The notes under the pieces were generated by a model, which worked only from the letters and a program-made list of their open reading frames with translations, ran no database searches and was not told where the DNA came from. Positions 47,445 to 58,965 of a DNA stretch of 64,000 nt are shown here, piece after piece. Source of the DNA: Tetmemena sp. SeJ-2015 (lineage: Eukaryota > Ciliophora > Spirotrichea > Sporadotrichida > Oxytrichidae); NCBI GenBank assembly GCA_027382625.1, contig JAJKFJ010022081.1, positions 62,001 through 126,000 on the forward strand, in the 5' to 3' direction. The number at the start of each line of letters is the position of its first letter. Positions within the stretch are counted from its first letter, which is position 1. A program made the position numbers and the translations under genes.

Positions 47445-48151
47445 ATGTTTGCAACCAAGCTAATACAGCATGCCAACAAATAAATACTCTCGAAGGCAAC
47501 ATCAAGCAGTAAGAGAAGCGTATTCACTGCAACTCAAGCGCTTAGAAATTACTCAAGCAAAACTAACCTCACAGAAGTACAAGAGTCTTTCTCGCTCAAG
47601 CAGCTATTCGTTAAAACTTATGAACCTACCATCAAGCCAGTCACTTTCGGATTCAATACAGATTTAATTATATAATGTAAAATTGCAACACTATACAATT
47701 TAGTGAATGGAGTGGGTGAATTGGCTTACAAAAGAAGCTACTCTAGAGTGAGAGAACAGGATGGCAAGCAAGAATAATGGCATCAAACTGTTGAGAGAGT
47801 TGTAAATGGATGTTTCACTATGTACCTCAGACATTTGAAGCTGAATGATCTTCCTTGCGACATGGATTAAATGAATATATCTGCTTAGAAGATGTATGAC
47901 AAGATCTTTAACTTCAAATTCTTTTAAAGTGTCGTAGTCTTTAATTTCTATATTCTTACCACCTGGAAGAGGACTGTGGGCGATGGGTACTAACTTGACT
48001 TAAAAGAAGGGACTGTATGCGGCTCTTAACAATTGCGCCTTCATATCCACTAAGCATGATGACATTCACAAGTTCATAAACTCTTTCCTGTTCCTTATGG
48101 ATTCATCTATGATGGGAGTAGGAGTAGGTTTTGACACAAAGGGATCTTAGT
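47445..48151 (+). CDS. Class II ribonucleoside-triphosphate reductase, 5' segment (scrambled)
   Basis: ATG 47445 opens MFATKLIQHANKQILSKATS followed by SKRSVF and ALRNYSSK. It is rich in K/R/S/T/A and nearly free of acids, a likely mitochondrial presequence. Then ELAYKRSYSRVREQDGKQEQ, LPPGRGLWAMGTN, LYAALNNCAFIST and DSSMMGVGVGFDTKG follow, as expected for the N-terminal part of the Lactobacillus-type enzyme; the LNNCAF cysteine corresponds to Cys119. The segment ends at pointer ATCTTAGT (48144-48151). Inverting and joining at 43265-43272 reads GFDTKGSQCHHKLMKPQEGE, continuous with the other half. Confidence 0.9.
47655..47708 (+). other. IES, pointer AAT, 51 bp removed
   Basis: Copies at 47655-47657 and 47706-47708; joins TFGFN to GVGELAYKRSYSR, the expected family sequence. 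Confidence 0.65.
47918..47957 (+). other. IES, pointer ATTCTT, 34 bp removed
   Basis: Copies at 47918-47923 and 47952-47957; the join reads FNFKFLPPGRGLWAMG. Confidence 0.85.
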
Positions 48152-48259
48152 AGCTATAAAACTGCAGCTAGAATATCCTGTGTGTGTTTTTATAAATTTG
48201 AAATTGAATTCATAAAATAGTAGTCTAGAATAGCGTTATAATTATAACCTACTTTTGTA

Positions 48260-49253
48260 ATGGATTTTGCTCTGATCTCAAACATCGAAGACTAAATTGA
48301 GATTCTCACTCTTCGTATTCAAAAGCTCCTCAACTAATTCAACCAGCTTGACAAAGTTGTATGTGAGTTTTTATTTAAGGCATTCTAAAATTAACCATTG
48401 ATTTAAAATACCGCTTCTATAGAGGGAGACTCATGAAAAAAAAGCGCACGCTCGAGGGCATAGTGAGAGATATTGAGAGAGCTAACTCTGACATTAAGAA
48501 CCCTTACAGTATGAAATTAAGAGACTACCAAAGATCAAAGAAATTGAACTTAATGGTAAGTGTAACTTCACAATCACTTAAATCTTTAGTTATATTAACT
48601 TTCTTTGCTGATATAATTTCTCTAATTCTCTATAGAGAAATTGAAAAAAGTTGAGAATCCAAAGGTAAATGAGCTCGATGAAAACTTAAATGAAAAAGAA
48701 AAGGAAGTTCAAGTACGAGATTAAGCTAGCAAATGAGCTAGATTAACTTGAAAACATAGAGCAGCTAGATCCTGAAAACGTGGACCTAGAAATTATAGAA
48801 GAGATCGGTATCTCATTCACTCTGTAATATATACTTACATAATGAATATGCGTGTTCAATTTTAATTACCGAAAGAGGACAGTATTGCACTCGATAAGCT
48901 CAAGGAATAAATAAAAAGGAATAAGGAGAAACTGCCTCACCTAAGCATAAATGAGATCAAGTTTGATGGGCCGATAATTCAATCCTTCTGCCCGCAAATA
49001 AAACGAGATAGATCTAGAAAAGAAGAAGGCGTTAGCTATGACGATAGATTTGCGCTAGTAGAAAATAGATAACTGTTGCGTGAGGCTCGGCTAAAATTTA
49101 AAAGTCTTTTGGAATGAATATATAAAAGACTGGTTCACTCTAATACTGATGCTTCTTTTCATAACTTCCCTGGTGTTTGCAATCATAGCTGGAGGCTTAC
49201 AATAAAAGACTAGTACAACAGTAGCAGCTTCTGTAAAGGCCAAGATGCTTTGA
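48260..49253 (+). CDS. Tail-anchored, SNARE-like protein
   Basis: ATG 48260, TGA 49251-49253. The N-terminus MDFALISNIEDQIEILTLRI starts a helical region (NQFNQLDK, EGIVRDIERANSDIKN), and a second coil (LPKEDSIALDKLKEQIKRNK) follows. A single C-terminal membrane anchor, WFTLILMLLFITSLVFAIIA, is followed by about 20 residues. This architecture suits a vesicle-trafficking SNARE or related adaptor, but no subgroup can be assigned. Introns are at 48359-48420 and 48556-48636. Frame changes between 48.9 and 49.1 kb were not fully resolved. Confidence 0.5.
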
Positions 49254-49596
49254 AAATAGGAAATTTGGTAACATAATAAAGCAGGAAGTGTTTAAGTGTA
49301 GATAGAGTATAATCCTTTTAATCTTATTTATAAATTATATAAAGCAAAATAATTGATTAAACTATCAAACTCTCATCAAAAATGAAATTCAATTTTTATA
49401 AAGGAATATTTAATTTATGGTACATTCATTTAATTTATTTTTAAACTCCATTCAAGATTAACGCTCCTTGTTAATTTTCTCCCTTATATATGAAGCTCAA
49501 AAGTAGAAGTGAGATCCTTCCCTCAAGAATCTCCTTCTCCTTTTGAACTTATTTTGCATGTCCATTCCTCATGCCTCTCATGCCGAGCTGATGAAT

Positions 49597-51200
49597 TCAG
49601 AAGCAGTAGACTTCGTCAGCAGCGGCATCGATGATAAGACCAAACCAGAACCAAAGCTTCTAATTTTTCGGTTTACTCCGCCAACTACAATTAAATATCT
49701 TCTGAAATGCTTCCTTGGCGAGCACGTGACGGCACTTGTCTGGATGGACGACTCTGGCAACTCTTCTGAAAGCTCTCATTCTCTTCTCCTCACTCACTTT
49801 TTAGCTAAAGAAAAGATATTTAGTTGTTCCTTTAAATTTCAGGAGAGACTTACAAGAATCTGATTAATCGAGTATCAGTTTGTCTCATGATGTATTCCAC
49901 CATTTCATTTGCGAACTCTTGTGAGTACTTTCGCTCCTCTCCTTCCTCTCCGTTGAGAAGGGCTAGGAACTAGGCACTCTAAAGTTCGTCAAGCTATTGA
50001 TCAGCTTAAGAGCGTCGTTAATGCGAATGAGATGATGACGATGATGCGCCACCATGCAAACGATGATGATGCCCTTCCTCGTCCAGATCACCATCATGAA
50101 GCCCCTCCTCGTCATCTTCTTATTCTGAGAAGGCTTCATAGTCCCTTGCATGGCCAGTCGAACTATTTGCGAAAGTGGAGTTTGCAGAAGTGAAGCCAGA
50201 TGCTCGTGCCCTGTTGAAGAGCTCTTCCTGCATTTGTATCTTTCTCCGCTGCTCTTCCTCATCGATCTTCTTGAAGTATTCCTTTCTAGTAACTCGCGCA
50301 CTTTGCTTGCATGACTTGCACCATTTCTTCACTCTAATAAGGAGTGTTAGAGCATTAATTTACTACTTACTACTTGGTCTTGAAGTCTACTCTCCATTGG
50401 TGGTTGTTTTCGCAAGTTAACATGAAAATTCTCTTCTTTTCTACGAAGATGAACTGTCCGTTGTTTGTTTTCACAAACTATTCTACGGCTTCGTAGATCT
50501 TATAGCAGTTAAAAATTAAGAGATAATGGTGAGATTAAAGTAGTTATGACAGAATCCATCGACCTTCATGTTGTAGAAGAGGCCTAGGCATCCCTTGCAA
50601 GCTACCTTTTCGCCAGGAACTCTCTCCTTTGTTAATTCAAAAAATCATCTTAAGAAAGCTGAATTAGATTCTTAATTAATTCCTTCTATTCACGCTTCCT
50701 AATGAATTCTTCAGATTCAAATGAATCCTCATACAAAATAAAAAAGTAATTCAATAATCATCACTTTAGACTTTTGAAGAGCTTGACCTAATAAAATTTA
50801 GAATATAAGGGATCTTACCCATTAGCATTGGATTCATTAGTCTCTACTTGAACAGAGAAAGTGGAATGAATTTCTGATGTACCCTTTAATACAGGATCAA
50901 TTGTGGATTCCCTAAATAATACTTCCTCTTCCTTTTCGAATGATGACAGATCGTGTGTGTGTTCAAGTGAAGAAGTCGGTTGATTATCAATTTTGAGAGA
51001 GGATTCGAGCCAAGAGTTTTCAGCTGAGATTGTTCCAGAGTATTCTTTTTCATTTGTCTTGAGGGTATTTTGTTGAGGCTTGATACAGGAGGAAGAATAG
51101 CTAAGGGAGGAGGATGCGGATTATTCTTGTTTATAGGAAGTTTGGGAGTTTAATTAATTAGTTTTGCTGTTGTTAATATAGGTCAAATATAATTAGTTGA
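49597..51200 (-). CDS. Zinc-finger / DnaJ-like protein
   Basis: A disordered S/T/E-rich N-terminus (about 50.8-51.2 kb) is followed by paired zinc-binding motifs VACKGCLG, then LTCENNHQWRVDFKTKQ and KKWCKSCKQSARVTRKEYF. Next is an acidic, His-rich linker (DEEGHHHRLHGG). The C-terminus carries KRMRAFRRVARVVHPDKCRH then AKEAFQKIF, the HPD-containing part of a J domain, so it probably stimulates an Hsp70. The intron at about 49.81-49.86 kb joins the two parts in phase. The start codon is uncertain, and the exact C-terminus (49597 or 49616) depends on an unresolved junction. Confidence 0.65.
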
Positions 51201-51305
51201 TCAGTGCTTCACATTTCTCAAAATACAATTTCTTTAAGATCTGAGTTAACAGGTTTAAAATAGGCTATTTAAAAAATTATAATTTCATTTAATGATTAAA
51301 CAAAC

Positions 51306-51794
51306 ATGAAAGAAAACGAAATAGAGAAGAGCAGGAGAAAAAACGCACTTACTTCTCAAGAGATGTTAAAATACAAACCCTTGGTAAGTAAACTTAATCT
51401 AATTTACCATCATTATGATTATTACTTTTGAGTTTGACTCATAATTATGTTTTGCTATAATGATAACATAGGCAAATCACTTGGTTCTAATAAGTGTGAT
51501 TCTGGACAAAAGAAGTTCCTTTAGTGCATCTCACTTTCAGAATGAGTCGATGGCTCAGATTTTCAGTGATACCAACTAAGGATTATATCTTTTCGAAGCA
51601 AAGATGAAGGCAAAATTTCAAAAACAACTATCGGTTTTGTTAATGATAACATCTAGAGTTTGAAAGAAATAGTTGCAGAGACTCAAATGAAAATCATGCA
51701 CATAATATAAAACTCTAATACAACTAAGAGCTAGGAATTGGCTCATTTAAAATAAAAGTCAGCTCAAACGATACTTTATATTTGTATTTTCTGA
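51306..51794 (+). CDS. Small helical protein, hypothetical
   Basis: ATG 51306 (MKENEIEKSRRKNALTSQEM), a GT-AG intron at about 51385-51470, then AMAQIFSDTN-type sequence and a helical stretch, NIQSLKEIVAETQMKIMHII. It stops at TGA 51792-51794. A one-base or IES-type frame change lies near 51640. No family is recognised. Confidence 0.4.
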
Positions 51795-51839
51795 AAGAAA
51801 ATTTCTAAATCACCAAATTGTATTTTACCTATATTAATG

Positions 51840-52461
51840 GAGGTAAAACTTTGCACACACTTAGAGTTGTTTTTGGTGATGGTGTATGCAGCAAAGGAAA
51901 ATTAATTGGAAAAGACAATGCAAATTTGAATGAGAGCATCGCTGGATTGAATTTTGCCCCCCACAGGGGGAACGGGTGGACGCGGCCCCGCCGGTACGAA
52001 TCTTAGGTCAGAGGCGTAAACTCTCGGCTTCTCGAATTCGTGGTTGTATGTATCAGAATCATCTTGGATTCCTCTCTCTAATCCAAGATCAAAGTGCGTA
52101 CTTTGGTCCATTTAGTTAAGTTACTCCAGTGCTTGACTTTAGCTGGTTGCTTGATTTTGTTATTGATCAGGATGTATGTGATTTTTATGAAGGAGGGTTT
52201 AATAGAAGGAAGCAGCGGTGTTGTCTTTTTCTTATGAGTCAAGGGAAGTCTTTCTTGAGGCGTCACTGTTGAAGGCTGTAGAGGCTTGAGATGATTTTGA
52301 GAAGTTTTACTTTAGGTGGTCTAGCAAATTGGAAATGAATATACTATAATAACATAGTGAAAATTGAAGGATTGAGGAGGGGCATTTCTCTTTCCAAGTA
52401 GGCTTTGGTTGGTGTTCTTAGAGTTTTGGATTCTAACTGATTGAGCGTAGATTGATGACAT
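51840..52461 (-). CDS. Hypothetical S/N/P-rich protein
   Basis: ATG 52461-52459 opens MSSIYAQSVRIQNSKNTNQS and LLGKRNAPPQSFNF. The middle is K/P/T-rich, and near 51.95-52.1 kb the block EFEKPRVYASDLRFVPAGPR in another frame looks real, so an IES or shift lies between. The 3' end was not found. Confidence 0.35.
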
Positions 52462-52619
52462 ATTGGTATTGAATGTGGGTTTATTTGAAAGTTTTGATTA
52501 AAATTATAAAATCCAAATTGCCAGAGCTCCTTTTATTTTAAATTTAGCAATTAATTCTGTGGCTTGCTTCAAAAGAACAGATTTAAAAGGGAGAGAGAGT
52601 AGATAAAATAAGGATAATT

Positions 52620-55600
52620 TCAATACTACTTCTTTTGAATACCATACTTAGTTCTCTTGGGCTTTGCTAGCTCCTCTTCAACCAATTTCCTGATCTGCTT
52701 TTCCTACGCGTCTGCAAAAGATTTTGGCAAGCATTCTCTACAAAGCAAGACAAGATAGCTTTCGATTTTCTTATCCAGCTTATATAAAGTTGAACTAAAG
52801 ACATTACAAATTTTATGAGAGAGAGTTGAAGGCAGTTAAAAAATTAAAGTGCCCCTTTTGGTCTTAAATTCCCTAAAATTAATATAAATAGTGTCTCTCG
52901 AAATCTATCTCATTTTTCTAGGTCATCATAGACAGATTAAACAAAGGACTAATTTCTCTTGCACCAAATTAATCGTCTACTACTCCAGAGGTATTTACCA
53001 TATCAATGAACTCATCGAGTGACATGTACTTCTATTGACCTGGTAACGCAAATTTGCCTGAGTATTTTTAGTATAGAGCTTGAACTATCTTAAAGAATCT
53101 TTTGTAAATAACATCACATTCCTCATTCCAAAGTTTATCTCGTCTGAAGATATGACAGTCAAAGCCTTTGAAATAAGGAAGGAAATAATTTTCAAAAGCC
53201 ATCCTGACAGCCTCAAAGACTGATTTAGTAACACCGCCTAAAATTGATAAATGGATATTGGTAGGGTTACTTTTTACAAATCTGTCAAGGGAAAGTCTTA
53301 CAAGCACTTCCATGAACTGATACCTGATAATCTATCTCTCTGGGTTGCGAGGATTATTCTTCTTAGAGCCAGCATTTGTCGCCACAAAGTTTAAATCTAA
53401 GTCTGAAAGCTTGACACTTTTACCGTCTATGAAGTCAGCACAATTGCTCACAATTTCACTAAATGTATTAGTTCCAATTGATGCTATCTGTCCAATAGGA
53501 TCTATGCCAGCATAGAATTTGTAAGTCTCTCTTCTATTATAAAAGTAAGTCAATTTAATCTTCTTACATAGCCTTGTAGTTGCATTTTAGAAACTCTTTT
53601 ATTTTCGCTCTTTCTTCCTCACTCTTGATTACTTTGTCTAACTTCGTGCAGCTCCAATCGAATTCAAAGCAATCCTCTAACAAAACCAGAGTATCAGGTT
53701 TATAATCTTTGAAAACTGAATTAAAAAAGCTCCATGGAGTTTTATATGCTCTCTCTTCTCATCTATCTTTGCAAGTGGTCTGGGAACGCAACTCATGTCT
53801 TATAAGAACGTTTTCGTGAGAACTGACTGGGTCTTAATCACGTTCTTAATAATGTTGGTTTTAGGAACATTCAATTTGAATAGCTTTGTTCTGTGAAGAG
53901 TTTCCTCAATCTCTAAGGACTCTACTTTCATATGACTCTCATCTAGCATTATATCATTATTCTCAGTAAAGTAAAAAGAGGCATCACCTGGCGGTAGCAT
54001 CCTAAATATCACATAAGTCTTATTATCTGAGGCCTATCCATCGGTAATTGCATTTGGTATTACATCCATTTGGTCTCCTTCAAATCCATCGCAAGAAATG
54101 TTTAATTTGACTTTCAATTCTGGAATGTCTTTATTTTTATCACTAACAGTATATGTAAACTTGAACTCAGTCCAACCTTCACATATCCAGCAATTTGAGC
54201 ACGCCTCAAGCTATCTCAAGTTCCTGTTTTTGATTTAGCCCATTTCAAGGTTCGCTAAAATAGAAAATTATTTAGCAAAAGATCTTACGCTATATTCTTG
54301 TGAATATGTGATTAAAGGAAGGGGGAACTATTTCATTCTTGCTCTGAGGAATGACAAATCCTAATGAGTCTACTTTTGCTTCGTTTCCAAGCATGTGAAG
54401 TCCAAGAATTGTATGATTATCTCTCAGTCCTTCACCTAAGAATGAAATATTTATAAAGAGGAAAGCTAAAATTGCAAACTTTAAATAAACGTATTGCGTT
54501 AAATTACTCATGATTTCGACTTCCTTCTTGCATAGATCGTTTTGTGAAAAATCAAGGTGTAAGAGGGAAGTGTTCTTAAGAAACGCAGTCTTCCATTCCT
54601 AAGCCATCTGGAGATTAACCATTTAATTTCTATTTGGGGAAGATGAAAAATTGGTTTAATTCAGAAAAGTATTCTTGAGCTGCTCGTTCACTCCTAGTTT
54701 AGCTTAAATGATTTTATTTTATTTGAAATAAAAAGCTGTTTTGAGTAAACTTTGTATAAAAGACTCATTGCTCTCTTTGTTATTACCCATGCAGCAGAAT
54801 GAAATATCTAATATTTGCAGTGTCTAGTTTGACTAGAGAGCTTTACAAATAAAGTAAATTTTTAAAGCTTGGGCAATCATAGCTCCACCTTTCGCTTGCA
54901 GGTTGTTCCAGTGAAGAAAAAACACGTTCAGAGTTGTATTTTCATGAAGAAGTTAACTGATAAGTTTACAGCTAATAAAAGTAAGCTCATTTTTACTTAA
55001 ATTTAGGAAGCGAAGTGTGTTGTTTGACTCTATGATGGGCTTTAAGATGATCTGAGCATCAGAGTCATTAATTTTGTTTCCTTCTAGAATTAACCTCTGA
55101 AGTTTATACTTTGAATTTCCTAATATTTAATCAGCTAGAAGTTTGTAACCTTCCGTTAAGATGGCTGGATTTTCTGATAGGTTGAGTTCAATCAAAGTCT
55201 GAGGGAGCTGCCTCAAAATATAATACAAAATATATCAATTTATAATCTTAAAATTATGATGACAGTTTTAGTATCAAGTGTGTTTCGACTAAGATTCAGC
55301 TTCTATACATTTTTAGCTTGATGAATACCCTTTGAAAAGGCATCTATATATTCTTTCCCAATACTAAAAGCTGATATATTAATCTCATCTCCCTTTCTCC
55401 TGTGCACTAAGCCGAAAGCTCTCGGAGCTTAATGCTACTTATTGACGTCATTCATATACGTCAACAAGGGATTGTTCACTTTTCTTCCTGCTGCTTCATG
55501 TCTTTCCACCATTTTTATAGTAGAACTGCATATCTACTGATAGGATCGTAGAGCTTCTTCCCCTGTCTTTACCTTTTTTTGATAACCCTTGGGAAATTTA

Positions 55601-56279
55601 AAAGATAACAAAGAACTGGAGATTACTCTTTTTCCGCATTTGGACTTAAGAGGTTCGAATCGTACTCATCCTCCTCACTTGAAAGATCCATCGAATGGTC
55701 GGAACGCATCAAATCAATTGACCCAAATGTCTTATTGAATTATAAATAAATTAGTCCTGCTTGAATAGCTATTAGCATCGCTAAGTTCAAAGGTATCATA
55801 ATTCTCTTCTTAACCTAAAATTATTGCAATTAGAGTTTAATTAAACCTTGCTTATATGTCGCTGGCTTTAAACCTCTGTTAGTCAAGAAAGATTCTCCCT
55901 CCTCCATCATCATGGCACTTTCAATCTAGCTTTTTCTGTTCTCTCTAAACCTGTGAAGATCAACTTCATATTCTTAGTTAGTTTTCTTGCGAGTAAGCTG
56001 TTTCTTCAGATTATGTTATTTGTCTTAAATAATTTGCTGCTGATTAATTGAAGTTCTAATCTTGTGTTACCTCTCTAGGATCTCTCTTATATTTACTCCT
56101 GTTACTGGAGACACCTCAGGGAATACTTCCCTATTCATTTGTTGAAAAAGTGCTTGGTGCAAAGTTGCGCTCGTCTCTAGGTTTTCAAAGGCATCTTAAC
56201 TTGTATCTATATTGTTATCTAAAGATTAAAAAAATGAAAGAGCATATTGATGATATAATTTGTTAGTACCCGTAGCCAT
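52620..56279 (-). CDS. Leucine-rich-repeat protein with C-terminal EF-hand-like region
   Basis: ATG 56279-56277 and a 48-nt intron start MATDNNIDTSQDAFENLE. Basic coil (KKQLTRKKTNQEYEVDLHRF), then LRR units such as VQKLNLSRNTLDTKTVIIIL, LLHLDFSQNDLCKKEVEIM and HTILGLHMLGNEAKVDSLGF. Next come a Cys/Trp block (NCWICEGWTEFKFTY), PPGDASFYFTENNDIML, and NPERQIIRYQFMEVLVRLSL. The tail FNLSMMTQKNEIDFERH suggests a calcium-binding-like helical domain and ends RTKYGIQKKQY before TGA 52620-52622. This domain order recurs in ciliate LRR proteins of unknown role. An 80-nt intron near 54.4-54.5 kb explains a false signal-peptide ORF. Confidence 0.7.
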
Positions 56280-56571
56280 ATCAGAGCTGTAATTGTTAAT
56301 GAGCAATACATATTTTAAGGAAAACTAAAAACCCATAATTGAACTTCTTTCTTCTTTGTTCATGATAGAAGCCGCCCTGCTTGAGATAAGATATAAAGCC
56401 AGCTTGCTTTTAATCCACCATCTTATTGAAAGCGGCTGAGTTGAATTACGAACTTTGTGTTTAATTCATTTAAGACTGCTAAGACTCTCTAAAGTTTTTC
56501 TAGAGAGTCCTATTAAATCTCTCTTGATGAAATTGCTCAGCCTTCCTATATTCATAATGAAGATTTATAAT

Positions 56572-56908
56572 AATATTATCCGTTCAGCCCCGATTTTTCA
56601 AAAAATTTTCAGTCTCCTTCTGTAAGACCTGGACGAACGAGGACGAAGCACTTGCCATCTGGGTTAAAACTTGGTACTGTAAGCGCTCCTTGTGGGCCGA
56701 GTATTGCTAAAAAAAATGTCAAAAAAAAAAAATTTTTTACTTTTTTAAATTTTTCACAATTGTGGGGTTATTTAGGGACTGCAAATGCCAATCATGGCAG
56801 GATTTGAAGCAACTTCTCAAATTCAGTAAAAAGACAAAAACAGTGGGTTATAGGGGCCCACTCCCCCCTTTCCAGTAGTAAAAAATTGGGGGCTGAACGT
56901 ATAATATT
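56572..56908. mobile_element. MITE-like element, copy 2 (337 bp)
   Basis: Terminal inverted repeats AATATTAT[CA]CGTTCAGCCCC at both ends; the interior is shared with 21219-21556. It is non-coding and lies about 300 bp upstream of the LRR gene. Confidence 0.85.
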
Positions 56909-56909
56909 G

Positions 56910-57500
56910 CTGCAGGAGAGCCTGATTTTACTACTATAACTTTTGCACTCTTGCTTACTTTATAAGCTCATTATCTTTCTAGAAAGAGCTTGTGAAGTGT
57001 AAAATATAAGATAAAATAAGAGCTTTAAGTTTTGGCAGTGGTATATGTATTTGAGAAAGCTGATTATTTATTCACGCTTTAAAAATATTTCATTTTTTTA
57101 AAAATAAATTAATGCTTTTATTTCTAGAATTTCGAGAAGCATCAAATGCCAATTTAAATAAATCTCTTAAATTATAACATATAATTAATTAGAATCTAGT
57201 TTAAATAGCTTGCATTAAAAGAAAGAATATTTTAAGTTTTGCATTATCCCTTCTCAAAATGTAAAGCACTCTTAAGAAATAATTTATAAAATAATATTTT
57301 AGCATAAAACTTAGCTGCTTTAATAGACTTTTAATAATTTAAGATTGAAGTAAAAAAGCTTTCTATATTAAATAATTTTTTAATTAAATTTACTCCCGCT
57401 TTTTGCTGCAGTTTCAAAAAATGAGGGAAGCTCCTGTTATCTATCAAAAGAATCCATATTATCTATTCCCCTATCTGTGATAGATTTTTCTTAAAACAGA
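56910..57500. other. AT-rich non-coding DNA
   Basis: Nothing recognisable. Confidence 0.4.
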
Positions 57501-57529
57501 TAAAAATTTTAATTGAAGATCCTACTTCA

Positions 57530-57780
57530 GGCAACCAAGGTTTGAGTTAATCGTTTGTCCCATATTTTGAAGGCATCTTTTAATGAGGATAGGTTTCTTA
57601 TTGCCTGATTGTAATACTATTTCTCAGCACTTCTTATCTTTTGTCCTCCAGCTCTCTTTGATGGCTTTGCAAACTTTGTATCTATTTTGCCACGTTCTAT
57701 CTTTTCTAACTGAAGTTTATTGTCTTGATGGCGAGGGCATTTAGAATTCTTCCACCCTCAGCTATTTTTCCTCCTCTTTC
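57530..57780 (-). CDS. Isolated coding fragment
   Basis: The minus strand reads WKNSKCPRHQDNKLQLEKIE then GKIDTKFAKPSKRAGGQKIR and YYNQAIRNLSSLKDAFKIWD. It is fluent, basic and helical, and flanked by AT-rich DNA on both sides. It is probably a single macronuclear-destined segment whose partners lie elsewhere, possibly of the helicase gene downstream on the map. No family is recognised. Confidence 0.5.
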
Positions 57781-57799
57781 AATTGTAAATCAATAATTT

Positions 57800-58950
57800 T
57801 AAATTTATCACTTATAGATTAAGTTTCCCTGGGCATTAAGTTTTAATGCTTGGAAGTTACAAGCTAGCTATTCACAACAGTCTTGCTGAGTGGCTAGAAA
57901 TTAGGGAGAAACGATATTCAAATTCAGAGAGTTTGGGTTTCGAGTATGCATACTTTTTTTAAACTGTTTTTCTTTCATAATACTGCTATTTAAGGTTTCC
58001 AAGTTTTTTTAAAAAAAAAATTTGTGAAAATAAATTCTTGTTTGGGATTTTTTTGATGAAAATTTGTCGTCCTTAATTTTTAAAAAGACTTTATTCCGCT
58101 CTCCCACATTTTAATTTTCTAGCGGAAAAAGGTCTTTCACTTAACTCCTTTTTATTTAACTTGACTGAGTTGCCCAAAGCTATGTCCCTTATTTGTAATT
58201 CAAAATAAGTTATTTATCTCTTAAATTTGATTGGCCAAATGATCTACATGCTTCTGAATCTAAATTGAAGGCAGCTATGCCAGCCCTGGTTAGGCAATTG
58301 AATGTTGAATTTTAGTTTCCTTAGATAAAATCATTTTATTATTTGCACAATGAAATAAGATTTAAGAATATATTTTCCCAATTTTTCACTTTTAATATTT
58401 CCAATCATCCCATTATTTTTTCTCTTAAATATGATTCAAATATATCAATTAGAAAGGTTAGAAGCTTACATATATTAAGCTTATTATACAATATGAAGTA
58501 ACTCTTCTAAATAAGATAAGTCCAGACTCCTATTAATTAAACTGACACCATTATTTTTTTAAATAATTATTTTAAATTTCTATTGGATATTCTCATGCAA
58601 TTTTCACTTTTCTAAATTATTTCACTCAGATAAATATTAGTTTAGTACAAAATTTGGAAGCTTTCTGTCTTCTAATTTTGTTTTGAGAACCGAGAAAAGA
58701 TTGGGCACTCCAATTTTGTGAAGGGCATAAATGGAATAATAAATATTTAGCAACAAAAGATCCTCTTTTAGCTAGACTTTTAAAGCTCACAAGAAATTTA
58801 GATTGCACTTATATTCTATCTTTTTAATTGCTGAAAGATATCTCATTCCAATCTTCTTCTTTAAATTATAAGAAGAAATTTACTCCTCGATTGATAAAGG
58901 AATAGAGAAAAAGTAGAGTTATGCTTTACTATACAAATAATTTATTTTCA
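57800..58950. other. AT-rich DNA, nothing recognised
   Basis: Only short low-complexity frames. Probably eliminated spacer or the 3' flank of the helicase locus. Confidence 0.4.
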
Positions 58951-58965
58951 AAAACACTAAATATT

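Noticed and set aside
54290..54511. ORF starting MSNLTQYVYLK with an apparent signal peptide
   Set aside because: The hydrophobic start is an 80-nt GT-AG intron of the LRR gene; splicing joins the upstream LRR to EGLRDNHTILG.
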